From Bacteroidales bacterium (lineage in GTDB: Bacteria > Bacteroidota > Bacteroidia > Bacteroidales > Azobacteroidaceae), in contig JAJBTS010000387.1 in NCBI GenBank assembly GCA_020860885.1, forward strand, positions 1 to 6,757: a stretch of 6,757 nucleotides of DNA, read 5' to 3'. Under the pieces are notes generated by a model. That model ran no database searches. It was not told the DNA's origin and saw only the letters and a list, made by a program, of their open reading frames with translations. Made by a program: the position numbers and the translations under genes. Of the stretch, positions 1-6,398 are shown piece by piece (the first letter of the stretch is position 1; each line of letters starts with the position of its first letter).

Positions 1-1
1 C

Positions 2-9
2 TATCTTTG
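2..9 (+). promoter_or_regulatory. Bacteroidota -7 promoter element (TATCTTTG) for the small secreted protein gene
   Basis: The eight bases TATCTTTG match the Bacteroidota primary sigma factor -7 consensus TAnnTTTG exactly. Transcription would begin a few bases downstream, at about 13-16, leaving a leader of roughly 35 bases before the ATG at 50. The matching -33 element would lie left of the window, so only half the promoter is visible. The leader ends in an A-rich run just before the start codon instead of a Shine-Dalgarno sequence, as is common in this phylum. Confidence 0.6.
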
Positions 10-49
10 CTTCGTCAATCGCATTTTTAACGAAATAAAAAAAGAGCTT

Positions 50-322
50 ATGAAAAGAACTTTATTCTCTTTATTAATGGTAACCGTAGTATTTTTCTCA
101 TTACCCGTTAATGCTCAAAATGAGAAAAAAGACAATTCCGGAGCAAAAAAAGAAAATTGTCATACAGATAAAAAAGAAGATTCTAAAAACAACAAAGAGG
201 CCGTTTCTTCCGAGAAAAAAGAAACAGCAAGCTCTACTACAAAACAGACTAAAAACAATACAGTAACTTGTGCAACTACCAAGAAACTGATTGTAGAAAA
301 TAAATCTTGCGGAAAAAAGTAA
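50..322 (+). CDS. Small exported lysine-rich low-complexity protein, function unknown
   Basis: I do not recognise this 90-residue protein. Residues 1-22 form a classic signal peptide: a basic start (MKR), a hydrophobic core at about 5-19, and a probable signal peptidase I site after VNA, giving a mature protein that starts at Gln23. The mature part, about 68 residues, is highly hydrophilic. It is dominated by Lys, Asn, Ser, Thr and Glu, with about 17 lysines in KK or EKK clusters. This suggests a disordered, strongly basic periplasmic or secreted polypeptide. Three cysteines (37, 74, 87) could form one disulfide, but they do not follow a known motif. The ATG at 50 is chosen because it begins the signal peptide and lies downstream of a good -7 element. 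The gene appears to be a single transcription unit closed by the hairpin at 342-389. The signal peptide argues against a spurious ORF. The biological role cannot be read from the sequence. Confidence 0.72.
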   Translation: MKRTLFSLLMVTVVFFSLPVNAQNEKKDNSGAKKENCHTDKKEDSKNNKEAVSSEKKETASSTTKQTKNNTVTCATTKKLIVENKSCGKK

Positions 323-341
323 TCTCATTCATATATATTCG

Positions 342-389
342 AAACGCAAAATAATAAGCTGTTCATCAGTTATTTATTTTGCGTTTTTT
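342..389 (+). terminator. Intrinsic terminator after the small secreted protein gene
   Basis: A perfect 13-base-pair inverted repeat (342-354 with 374-386, core AACGCAAAATAA / TTATTTTGCGTT) encloses a 19-base loop. The right arm runs into a T-run at 384-389. It starts 19 bases after the stop codon at 320-322. The stem is AT-rich but long. The opposite strand has an A-tract in front of the stem and only a weak T-run after it (complement of GAAAC), so this is mainly a plus-strand terminator. Confidence 0.82.
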
Positions 390-410
390 AATTGTAAACT
401 ATTATCTTTG
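378..410 (+). promoter_or_regulatory. Bacteroidota promoter (-33 TTTG, -7 TATCTTTG) for the GH109/M81 unit
   Basis: TATCTTTG at 403-410 matches the -7 consensus TAnnTTTG. A TTTG at 378-381, inside the right arm of the preceding terminator, is a suitable -33 element with a 21-base spacer. The predicted transcription start, a few bases after 410, falls at about 414-417, essentially on the ATG at 416. The mRNA would therefore have little or no 5' leader. The promoter overlaps the upstream terminator, so the two units are tightly packed but separate. Confidence 0.65.
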
Positions 411-415
411 TAACC

Positions 416-548
416 ATGAAAGCAACCCGTATCTTATTTTATCTGGTACTTGGTATTTGTATATCTACTACCATTTTTCTTTTTCATGGATGCAATCCAT
501 CTTCTTCTGAAAAAGTTCAGCAACCTATAAAACTTCCGGTCCCCCCGC
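416..548 (+). other. Out-of-frame signal-peptide segment of the GH109 gene (5' part before a frameshift)
   Basis: The reading frame from ATG 416 starts with a convincing export signal: MKATR, a hydrophobic core at residues 7-24, then Cys26 in the context FLFHGC, a loose lipobox (-1 Gly). A short linker follows, ending IKLPVP, which is the type of linker seen just before the catalytic part of GH109 proteins. After this the frame yields protein unlike any family and runs to a stop at 941-943. The true continuation starts one frame over at Met549. The junction is the C6 tract at 541-546. With five Cs the frame reads VPRMEGQ without interruption, and with eight it reads VPPRMEGQ. I therefore treat this as the N-terminal 44 or so codons of the downstream gene. 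The residues after Cys26 (NPSSSEK) lack an acidic patch of the Bacteroidota surface-export signal, so a periplasm-facing lipoprotein is more likely than a surface one. Confidence 0.75.
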
Positions 549-1877
549 ATGGAAGGACAATCGCATGTTTTGCAATTAAAATGCGATCCTATCCCTACTG
601 TAAGAATAGGATTTATCGGATTGGGAATGCGGGGCAAAGGCGCTGTTACACGCATGATGGCTATAGAAGGAGTAGAAATAAAAGCCTTATGCGATTTGGA
701 ACAAAACAACCTGGATATTGTACAAAAGAATATCATCGACCATCAACGGGATACAGCAATGGAATTTACAGGAAACACGGGCTGGCAGGAGCTTTGCCAC
801 AGAGAAGATATCGATCTGATTTATATATGTACGGATTGGTATTCTCATACGGATATTGCCGAATATGCCATGGAAAAGGGGAAGCATGTTGCGATAGAGG
901 TCCCCGCAGCTATTTCGGTAGAGGAATGCTGGCGTTTGGTTAATACAGCCGAGAAAACCCGGATGCATTGTATGATGCTGGAAAACTGCTGTTACGACCG
1001 TTTCGAACTGGCAACACTGAATATGGCTCAGCAAGGAATTTTTGGCGAAATCGTACATGTTGAAGGAGCCTACCTCCACGATTTAAGAGAAATCAATGCC
1101 AATCCCCGTATTTCGGAAACTCAACGATACGAACCGGGAATCGGCACGATTACTCAGGATGAACCGGGCATTATCGGTTACCACAAACAATGGAGACAGC
1201 AATACAATATAGATCATACAGGCAATCCCTACCCTACGCATGGCTTAGGACCTGTTTGCCAGGTTTTGAATATCCACCGCGGAGATAAAATGAATGTATT
1301 GGTTTCTTTGTCTTCCAATGAATTCGGAATCAGCGAATATGTAGAAGAAAGGTTTGGTAAAGATTCCCCGGAATCGAAACAGGAATATAAGATGGGGGAC
1401 GTAAGCACTTCCATTATTAAAACAGAGAAAGGGAAAACGATTGTTGTGGAACATGCCGCGTCTACTCCCCGTCCTTACAGCCGTATTCACCAGATTGCGG
1501 GAACCAAAGGATTTGCCCAGAAATATCCGGTCAATCAGATCTTATTGCCCTCTCTGAGCAGATGGGCTTTACCTAAGGAAAAAGTAGATTCTCTTCTGCT
1601 GGAATACAAGCATCCTTTTTATAAAGAATCGGAAGAACAAGCAGAAGAACTCCGCATGATAGCGCATGGAGGTATGGATTATATCATGGATTACCGGTTG
1701 ATTTACTGCCTTAGAAACGGGTTGCCATTAGATATGGATGTTTACGATGCCGCAGAATGGTCCTGTATTGCGGAACTTTCCGAAATATCAACGAAAAACA
1801 ACGGAGCTCCGGTAGAAGTCCCGGATTTCACACGTGGAGCCTGGAATGAGTTGCCGGGGCTTATCTTTGCGAAATAA
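549..1877 (+). CDS. GH109-family Gfo/Idh/MocA protein (alpha-N-acetylgalactosaminidase-like), 5' end frameshifted
   Basis: The 442-residue frame is the catalytic body of a glycoside hydrolase family 109 protein. This family uses tightly bound NAD in an oxidation-elimination mechanism to release alpha-linked N-acetylgalactosamine, though many members have untested substrates. Visible features are a Rossmann dinucleotide-binding loop (GFIGLGMRGKG, residues 21-31), the strand and acid of the fold at CDLEQ (48-52), the Gfo/Idh-type GKHVAIEVP (111-119), and the family signature HTGNPYPTHGLGP (223-235). In the signature, Tyr228 and His231 have the same spacing as the catalytic Tyr/His pair reported for the Elizabethkingia enzyme. 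The C-terminus is complete. With the upstream signal segment (416-548) the product would be about 486 residues, normal for the family. The frame is closed upstream by a TAA at 528-530, so Met549 is the first in-frame start. Translation from there would give a cytosolic form without a signal, and no ribosome binding site is visible. The M81 gene follows after 19 bases, so the two are probably co-transcribed. Whether the gene is truly broken depends on the C-tract at 541-546. Confidence 0.88.
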   Translation: MEGQSHVLQLKCDPIPTVRIGFIGLGMRGKGAVTRMMAIEGVEIKALCDLEQNNLDIVQKNIIDHQRDTAMEFTGNTGWQELCHREDIDLIYICTDWYSHTDIAEYAMEKGKHVAIEVPAAISVEECWRLVNTAEKTRMHCMMLENCCYDRFELATLNMAQQGIFGEIVHVEGAYLHDLREINANPRISETQRYEPGIGTITQDEPGIIGYHKQWRQQYNIDHTGNPYPTHGLGPVCQVLNIHRGDKMNVLVSLSSNEFGISEYVEERFGKDSPESKQEYKMGDVSTSIIKTEKGKTIVVEHAASTPRPYSRIHQIAGTKGFAQKYPVNQILLPSLSRWALPKEKVDSLLLEYKHPFYKESEEQAEELRMIAHGGMDYIMDYRLIYCLRNGLPLDMDVYDAAEWSCIAELSEISTKNNGAPVEVPDFTRGAWNELPGLIFAK

Positions 1878-1896
1878 TTATTATTCTTTATATAGT

Positions 1897-3429
1897 ATGA
1901 AATCAAAATTTTCTTTTTTACTAACGTTTTTTCTGATAGGATGTTTATCCTTATCTTTAGCACAGAATAAACCTCGTATCGCTATTGCGGGAATAGGTAT
2001 TGAATCGAGTACCTTTTCTCCGGCCATCACTCCTGAAGATGCTTTCCGTAAACGTTCGGGAGATAATCTGGTAAACTCTTATTCTTTCCTGAAAGAAGGG
2101 TCTGAGCTAAGAGAAAAAGCCGAATGGTTCCCGGCACTTAATTCCTGGGCTACTCCCGGAGGAGCCATTACCCGGGAAACTTACGAATCGCTTCTGAAAC
2201 AAACATTGGATCTTCTTAAAGAGAACCTTCCGTACGACGGTCTTTTCTTTGATATTCACGGAGCTATGAGTGTGGTTGGGATGGATGATCCCGAAGGTGA
2301 TTTTATTATAAGATTAAGGGAAGTGGTCGGCCCGGAAACTCTGGTTTCTACCTGTATGGATCTTCACGGGAATGTAACTCCCCGTCTGGCGGAAAACACA
2401 GATCTCATGACCTGTTTCAGAATGGCGCCTCATGAAGATTCTATGCAATCCAGAGAAAGAGCTGTTTCGAATTTGGTAGAAAGACTGTACTCCGGAAAAG
2501 GTAAACCCGCATACAAAGCATGGATCCCTATTCCTATTTTATTACCGGGCGAACAAACCAGTACGCGTGTAGAACCGGCTAAATCCTTGTATGCAGCCAT
2601 TGTCCCGGCTACCGCTCAGGAAGGAGTCATAGACGCAGGTATCTGGATCGGCTATGCATGGGCAGACGAACCCCGCAATCATGCAGTCGTTATGGTTACA
2701 GGAGATAACAAAGACAATGTAGTTAACTCAGCTGAATATCTGGCTCATCATTTCTGGGATGTAAGAAATGATTTTGACTTTGTAGCGCCGACTGCTCCCC
2801 TGGAAGAATGCCTGCAACAAGCTATCGCCAGCAATAAAAAACCCTATTTCATTAGTGATATGGGTGACAACCCTACTGCAGGAGGAGCAGGGGATGTTAC
2901 CTGGACAATCACAGAAATATTAAAAAGAAATGAATTCAAAGCAGGAAACGGAAAAAAGCTGGTATATGCTTCTATTCCCGGACCTGAATTCGTAGAAAAA
3001 GCTTTCAAAGCCGGTATAGGTAATGCAGTCAGCGGAGAAGCCGGAGCAAAAGTAGATTACCGCTACGCACCTCCTGTAAAATTATCGGGAACAGTAACTT
3101 CCCTTTACGATAATCCGGAAAACAGGGAAGCTGTCGTTAAAGTTGGAAATGTGTACGTTATTGTTACTGAAAAAAGAAAAGGTTTCCACCGGGTAGCCGA
3201 TTTTGCCAGACACAAACTCAATCCGGCCGATATGGATATTGTAGTTGTAAAAATGGGATATCTGGTAGAAGAGCTTTACGATGTACAGGCAGACTGGATG
3301 ATGGCTCACACTTTGGGAGGAGTTAATCAGGATTTGCCGAATCTTCCTTACAAACGCATCAACCGCCCTATATTTCCATTGGATAAAGATATGCCGACAC
3401 CGGATCTATCCGCACGGTTAATACCTTGA
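1897..3429 (+). CDS. Exported M81 family (MlrC / microcystinase C-like) metallopeptidase
   Basis: This 510-residue protein belongs to the M81/MlrC family, named for the zinc peptidase that finishes degradation of linearised microcystin. Most homologues have unknown substrates. The N-terminal domain has GIGIESSTFSP (32-42, Glu36), YDGLFFDIHGAM (113-124, His121), MDLHGNVTPR (154-163, Asp155 and His157) and MAPHEDS (176-182, His179). These fit the family's proposed zinc-site Glu, His, Asp-x-His and His. The C-terminal domain has the signature SDMGDNPTAGGAGD (320-333). The start at 1897 is preferred over an in-frame ATG at 1834 because the longer version overlaps the GH109 gene and buries the signal sequence. 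From 1897 the protein begins MKSK plus a hydrophobic core. Export could use a lipobox (LIGC, Cys16) or signal peptidase I cleavage after SLA (Ala22). Either places the enzyme outside the cytoplasm, unusual for a family that is often cytosolic. It lies 19 bases after GH109 and ahead of a terminator. Confidence 0.9.
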   Translation: MKSKFSFLLTFFLIGCLSLSLAQNKPRIAIAGIGIESSTFSPAITPEDAFRKRSGDNLVNSYSFLKEGSELREKAEWFPALNSWATPGGAITRETYESLLKQTLDLLKENLPYDGLFFDIHGAMSVVGMDDPEGDFIIRLREVVGPETLVSTCMDLHGNVTPRLAENTDLMTCFRMAPHEDSMQSRERAVSNLVERLYSGKGKPAYKAWIPIPILLPGEQTSTRVEPAKSLYAAIVPATAQEGVIDAGIWIGYAWADEPRNHAVVMVTGDNKDNVVNSAEYLAHHFWDVRNDFDFVAPTAPLEECLQQAIASNKKPYFISDMGDNPTAGGAGDVTWTITEILKRNEFKAGNGKKLVYASIPGPEFVEKAFKAGIGNAVSGEAGAKVDYRYAPPVKLSGTVTSLYDNPENREAVVKVGNVYVIVTEKRKGFHRVADFARHKLNPADMDIVVVKMGYLVEELYDVQADWMMAHTLGGVNQDLPNLPYKRINRPIFPLDKDMPTPDLSARLIP

Positions 3430-3453
3430 TATAATACCTTAATGATATAGGAT

Positions 3454-3501
3454 GTGCCAATGATCAGAAAAAATTTCTTCTATCATCGGCACCTCTTTTT
3501 T
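3454..3501 (+). terminator. Intrinsic terminator after the M81 peptidase gene, between convergent genes
   Basis: An 11-base-pair stem (GTGCCAATGAT at 3454-3464 with ATCATCGGCAC at 3482-3492) has one A-C mismatch. It can extend by four AT/GC pairs past a bulged C (3466-3469 with 3478-3481). A T-run at 3496-3501 follows on the plus strand and overlaps the last codon (TAA stop) of the convergent nuclease gene. On the minus strand the stem is preceded by an A-tract but is not followed by a clear T-run, so it would terminate addB-side transcription less efficiently. Confidence 0.75.
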
Positions 3502-6385
3502 AGCGGTTACACATTTCCCTGAAATTGCAATATTCGCAATTAGAGAGAATAGGGGTTTGCTGAAAAGAGATTTCCCCATTAAATATTTCTTCCATCTTAT
3601 CGATCAACAAGGTTTCGAATTCGGCATTCATACTCTTGAAATCAGTAATAGGTTCTTTTTCTTTCAATACAACCGGAGAATAATCGTCTTTGGAAGCCTG
3701 CTGCATATACAACAAAGCAGGAACTACCGGCCTATTAAACTCTTTCTTCCGGCTTAAAGCGGAAGCATAGACAAAAGTCTGGAAAATATGGGAAGCCCGG
3801 TTCTCTTTCAAAGCAAAAAGATCTTCAAGCATCTTATACTCCTTCGCCCTTCCCCCCGTTTTATAATCCAGGATGTAGTAACTTCCATCCTTTTCTTCCA
3901 GCCGGTCAATAATACCTCCGATATTTATCCGTATGTTCTTTTGAGGAAGAAGATATTCTTCTTTCACCCGCCATTCCAATCCGTATATAGTAAAAGGAGT
4001 TCTTTTCTTATCGAAACGTATCAGTCGTTCGATCATTTTACATACTACATGAAAATTGATCAGTTGTTCGCCGTTGAAATCTTCTTCTATCACTTTACTC
4101 CCTTTGAAATAGACCGTTTCAAAAGCCCGGATCACGAGTTTATTAATAAGATGCGGAAACTGTTCGTAACGATCGAAATGCTGTTTTTCAACCACAAAAG
4201 GAATAAAAGACATATTCTCTTCTATCCTTCCTATTTCGCGGTACAAATTTTCGGCTGCCTGATGAAAGATGGATCCAAAGACCGAATTATCCAATTCATC
4301 GGCCAGCTCTTCTTTTTCCCGTAGTTCTTTTATATATTCGAGATAAAATTTGTACGAGCAATCCATGTATGTATTTAACGCAGTAGGAGATAAAGTCTGT
4401 GCATACAGGTTCGTATTCAGGTCGTATTTACTCTTCAAAAGAGTAAGTATAGCATTATCTTTATCAATTACAACAGGATCGGGCTGCCAGGGCTTGATAG
4501 ACGAATGCAGAGAAAAACGATTGATCTTACCTTTCAGCTGCGGGTCGACTATCAATTGAAGTAAAAAACGGCTTATTTCCGCCTTCCCCATGGCTGTCTT
4601 ATCGGTATTGTAGACAAATGTAATATTTTCAGCCCGCTGGATTGAGCGGTAAAAATAATAAGAATAGATAGAATCCTGATGATCCACCGTGCTCATCTCG
4701 AAATAAACCCGTAGAAACTGCGGTATAAAAGTATTATCGTTCCTGTTAGCCGGCATAAATCCTTCATTCACGCTCATTAATAATACGTTCTTAAAATCCA
4801 GAGTACGGGTTTCCAGAACCCCCATAATTTGCAAACCTTTTACCGGCTCTCCATGAAAGGGAATTTGAACCGTGGAAAGTATTTTCTTAATCAACCGCAG
4901 GAAAGTTGCTTTCTCTATTTTCAGATTTTCCGTATGAATCAATCCATACAAGCGGTTGAGCACCTGATAAGCCCTGAATACGGATTCCTGATACAATCCG
5001 TTGTAAGGATCCGAACTAATAGGATTGCTCCTGTACATACTTCCTACCTTTTGAATAATATCGATCAGATATTTGGCCAGATCGACCGTCGTGCGGGCAT
5101 AAGTGAAAATCAATGCATCTTTTAACTGATCTATCGCAGGATAAAATATATTATTTTTAACCAGTTCTTTTTCGACTTCTTTTGCTTCGGGAAATATCAA
5201 CTTCGTGTAAGGATGTCTCAAAACAGGCAAAACGTATTTATACCAGAAAGATTGATCTTTCGCACGGTAGGCTTTCGTCTGCATCTCTGTCAGCACCTGA
5301 ATATAACTGCTGATAGCCGTCAGGGTTATTGGAAACCCCATGGTTATATTGACATTATTTACTTTTTCATCAGGTATGGTTTGCATTACAGCAGGCAGAA
5401 CGGCCTCATTAGACAACACAATAGCAGAATCGGGTTTTATAAAATCCGTTTTATCCCTCAGATGGCTTATCCAGCCGGGAACAACAGATGTCTGGGCGCT
5501 TTCGGAAGGGGCAGCCAGGAAAGTTATATTCTTTTTTTTGGGTAAAAAATTATTCATTAAAGCAGGATCTAATGCAGAACCAAGCTTTTGAATATTCTTT
5601 TTAATAAACCGCCCTGCTTCCGTATCGATATAGTAAGAATCGTAATCCCAATAAAAAGAAGCTTTATCTTTAAGTTGCTGAAACAAACTTTGTTCGCATT
5701 TGCTCAAAACATTGAACCCGACAAAAGCAATATGTTTGCATTGCAGATTCGTATTTTCGTTTTCAACAACTGAACGCATCAGCATTCCCGGATAAGCTAT
5801 CTGTTTTGAGAACAGGATTTCCCTGAAAGAAGTATATACTTCTCCCAGAATATTCCAGATATTCCAGAAAGCTGTTTTCAGTTCGCTTTCTCCCTGAAAA
5901 ACATGTTTGAAATGACGAATAAGCGCTTGTATCTGATCTTCCGACAAATGAGTAAAATCATCTTTCAAAGCATCCAGATCTTTCAGATTCGTGAATAACG
6001 CTTTTGCATGGACCAGATTTTTATCTAAATCGTCAAAGTCATTCAGAAGGATTTCGCCAAAGAAGAAAAACTCATCCAGCGTTTCCGACGAAGGAGTTGT
6101 GGCATACCTGTTATATACCTGAATGTATGATTTATAGAGTTCATTGATCAGAAAAATACTATCTCCCTTATTCAGGGGAGACAGCTTTTCGAATAAACTT
6201 TCTATAGAAGTATATTGGGGAGCCCATAAAGGAGCCTGAGAACACCTGTATAAATGGGAATTAAAAAACAGGCTGGCCCTTATGTTCGGAAAAACAACGA
6301 TTACATCTGAAAGATCCGTACCAAAACGGCTGATCAGGTCATTAGCGACAAGACTTAGAAAAGTTTCAGGCGCATGATCAGACAT
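3500..6385 (-). CDS. addB: AddB-like PD-(D/E)XK nuclease with iron-sulfur cluster signature (DNA double-strand-break repair)
   Basis: This 961-residue cytosolic protein matches the Bacteroidota AddB-like type. AddAB processes double-strand DNA ends, unwinding and degrading them to make recombinogenic 3' tails. The N-terminus has VVFPNIRASLFF (30-41), equivalent to the region after the Walker A loop in UvrD-like proteins. No GxGKT is present, so the helicase-like part (roughly 1-640, including the late motif RTLDFKNVLLMSVNEG at 527-542) is probably not an ATPase. The C-terminal nuclease carries the full RecB-type set: GSIFH (704-708), GIID (824-827), ILDYKTG (838-844, Asp840 and Lys842) and QTFVY (869-873). 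The four cysteines expected for a 4Fe-4S cluster are present: Cys676 (CSYKFYL), then Cys950, Cys953 and Cys959 with C-x2-C-x5-C spacing, bracketing the nuclease as in AddB. ATG 6385 is 13 bases after the DUF3127 stop, so the two are probably one operon. The AddA-like partner is not in the window; downstream lies a convergent gene. The symbol is by family, not proven orthology. Confidence 0.88.
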   Translation of the reverse strand: MSDHAPETFLSLVANDLISRFGTDLSDVIVVFPNIRASLFFNSHLYRCSQAPLWAPQYTSIESLFEKLSPLNKGDSIFLINELYKSYIQVYNRYATTPSSETLDEFFFFGEILLNDFDDLDKNLVHAKALFTNLKDLDALKDDFTHLSEDQIQALIRHFKHVFQGESELKTAFWNIWNILGEVYTSFREILFSKQIAYPGMLMRSVVENENTNLQCKHIAFVGFNVLSKCEQSLFQQLKDKASFYWDYDSYYIDTEAGRFIKKNIQKLGSALDPALMNNFLPKKKNITFLAAPSESAQTSVVPGWISHLRDKTDFIKPDSAIVLSNEAVLPAVMQTIPDEKVNNVNITMGFPITLTAISSYIQVLTEMQTKAYRAKDQSFWYKYVLPVLRHPYTKLIFPEAKEVEKELVKNNIFYPAIDQLKDALIFTYARTTVDLAKYLIDIIQKVGSMYRSNPISSDPYNGLYQESVFRAYQVLNRLYGLIHTENLKIEKATFLRLIKKILSTVQIPFHGEPVKGLQIMGVLETRTLDFKNVLLMSVNEGFMPANRNDNTFIPQFLRVYFEMSTVDHQDSIYSYYFYRSIQRAENITFVYNTDKTAMGKAEISRFLLQLIVDPQLKGKINRFSLHSSIKPWQPDPVVIDKDNAILTLLKSKYDLNTNLYAQTLSPTALNTYMDCSYKFYLEYIKELREKEELADELDNSVFGSIFHQAAENLYREIGRIEENMSFIPFVVEKQHFDRYEQFPHLINKLVIRAFETVYFKGSKVIEEDFNGEQLINFHVVCKMIERLIRFDKKRTPFTIYGLEWRVKEEYLLPQKNIRINIGGIIDRLEEKDGSYYILDYKTGGRAKEYKMLEDLFALKENRASHIFQTFVYASALSRKKEFNRPVVPALLYMQQASKDDYSPVVLKEKEPITDFKSMNAEFETLLIDKMEEIFNGEISFQQTPILSNCEYCNFREMCNR

Positions 6386-6398
6386 AGTATGTTATTTA

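Noticed and set aside
416..943. The 175-residue frame from ATG 416 as a standalone protein
   Set aside because: After about codon 43 it is the wrong frame of the GH109 coding region; only the signal-peptide part makes sense.
1862..1869. TATCTTTG as a separate promoter for the M81 gene
   Set aside because: It matches the -7 consensus, but no TTG-type -33 element is found about 19-21 bases upstream, and the bases also encode the GH109 C-terminus. A weak internal promoter cannot be excluded.
1834..1896. Upstream in-frame ATG as start of the M81 peptidase
   Set aside because: It would overlap the GH109 gene by 44 bases and put 21 residues in front of a proper signal peptide; the ATG at 1897 gives a normal exported protein.
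3421..3441. Short direct repeat ATACCTT (3421-3427 and 3434-3440) at the M81 stop codon
   Set aside because: Seven bases in an AT-rich intergenic edge are compatible with chance, with no sign of an insertion or attachment site.
3788..4324. Plus-strand open frame of 178 codons opposite the nuclease gene, and other long antisense frames to about 5773
   Set aside because: They are antisense shadows of the strongly supported AddB-like gene, with no recognisable domains and no promoters of their own.
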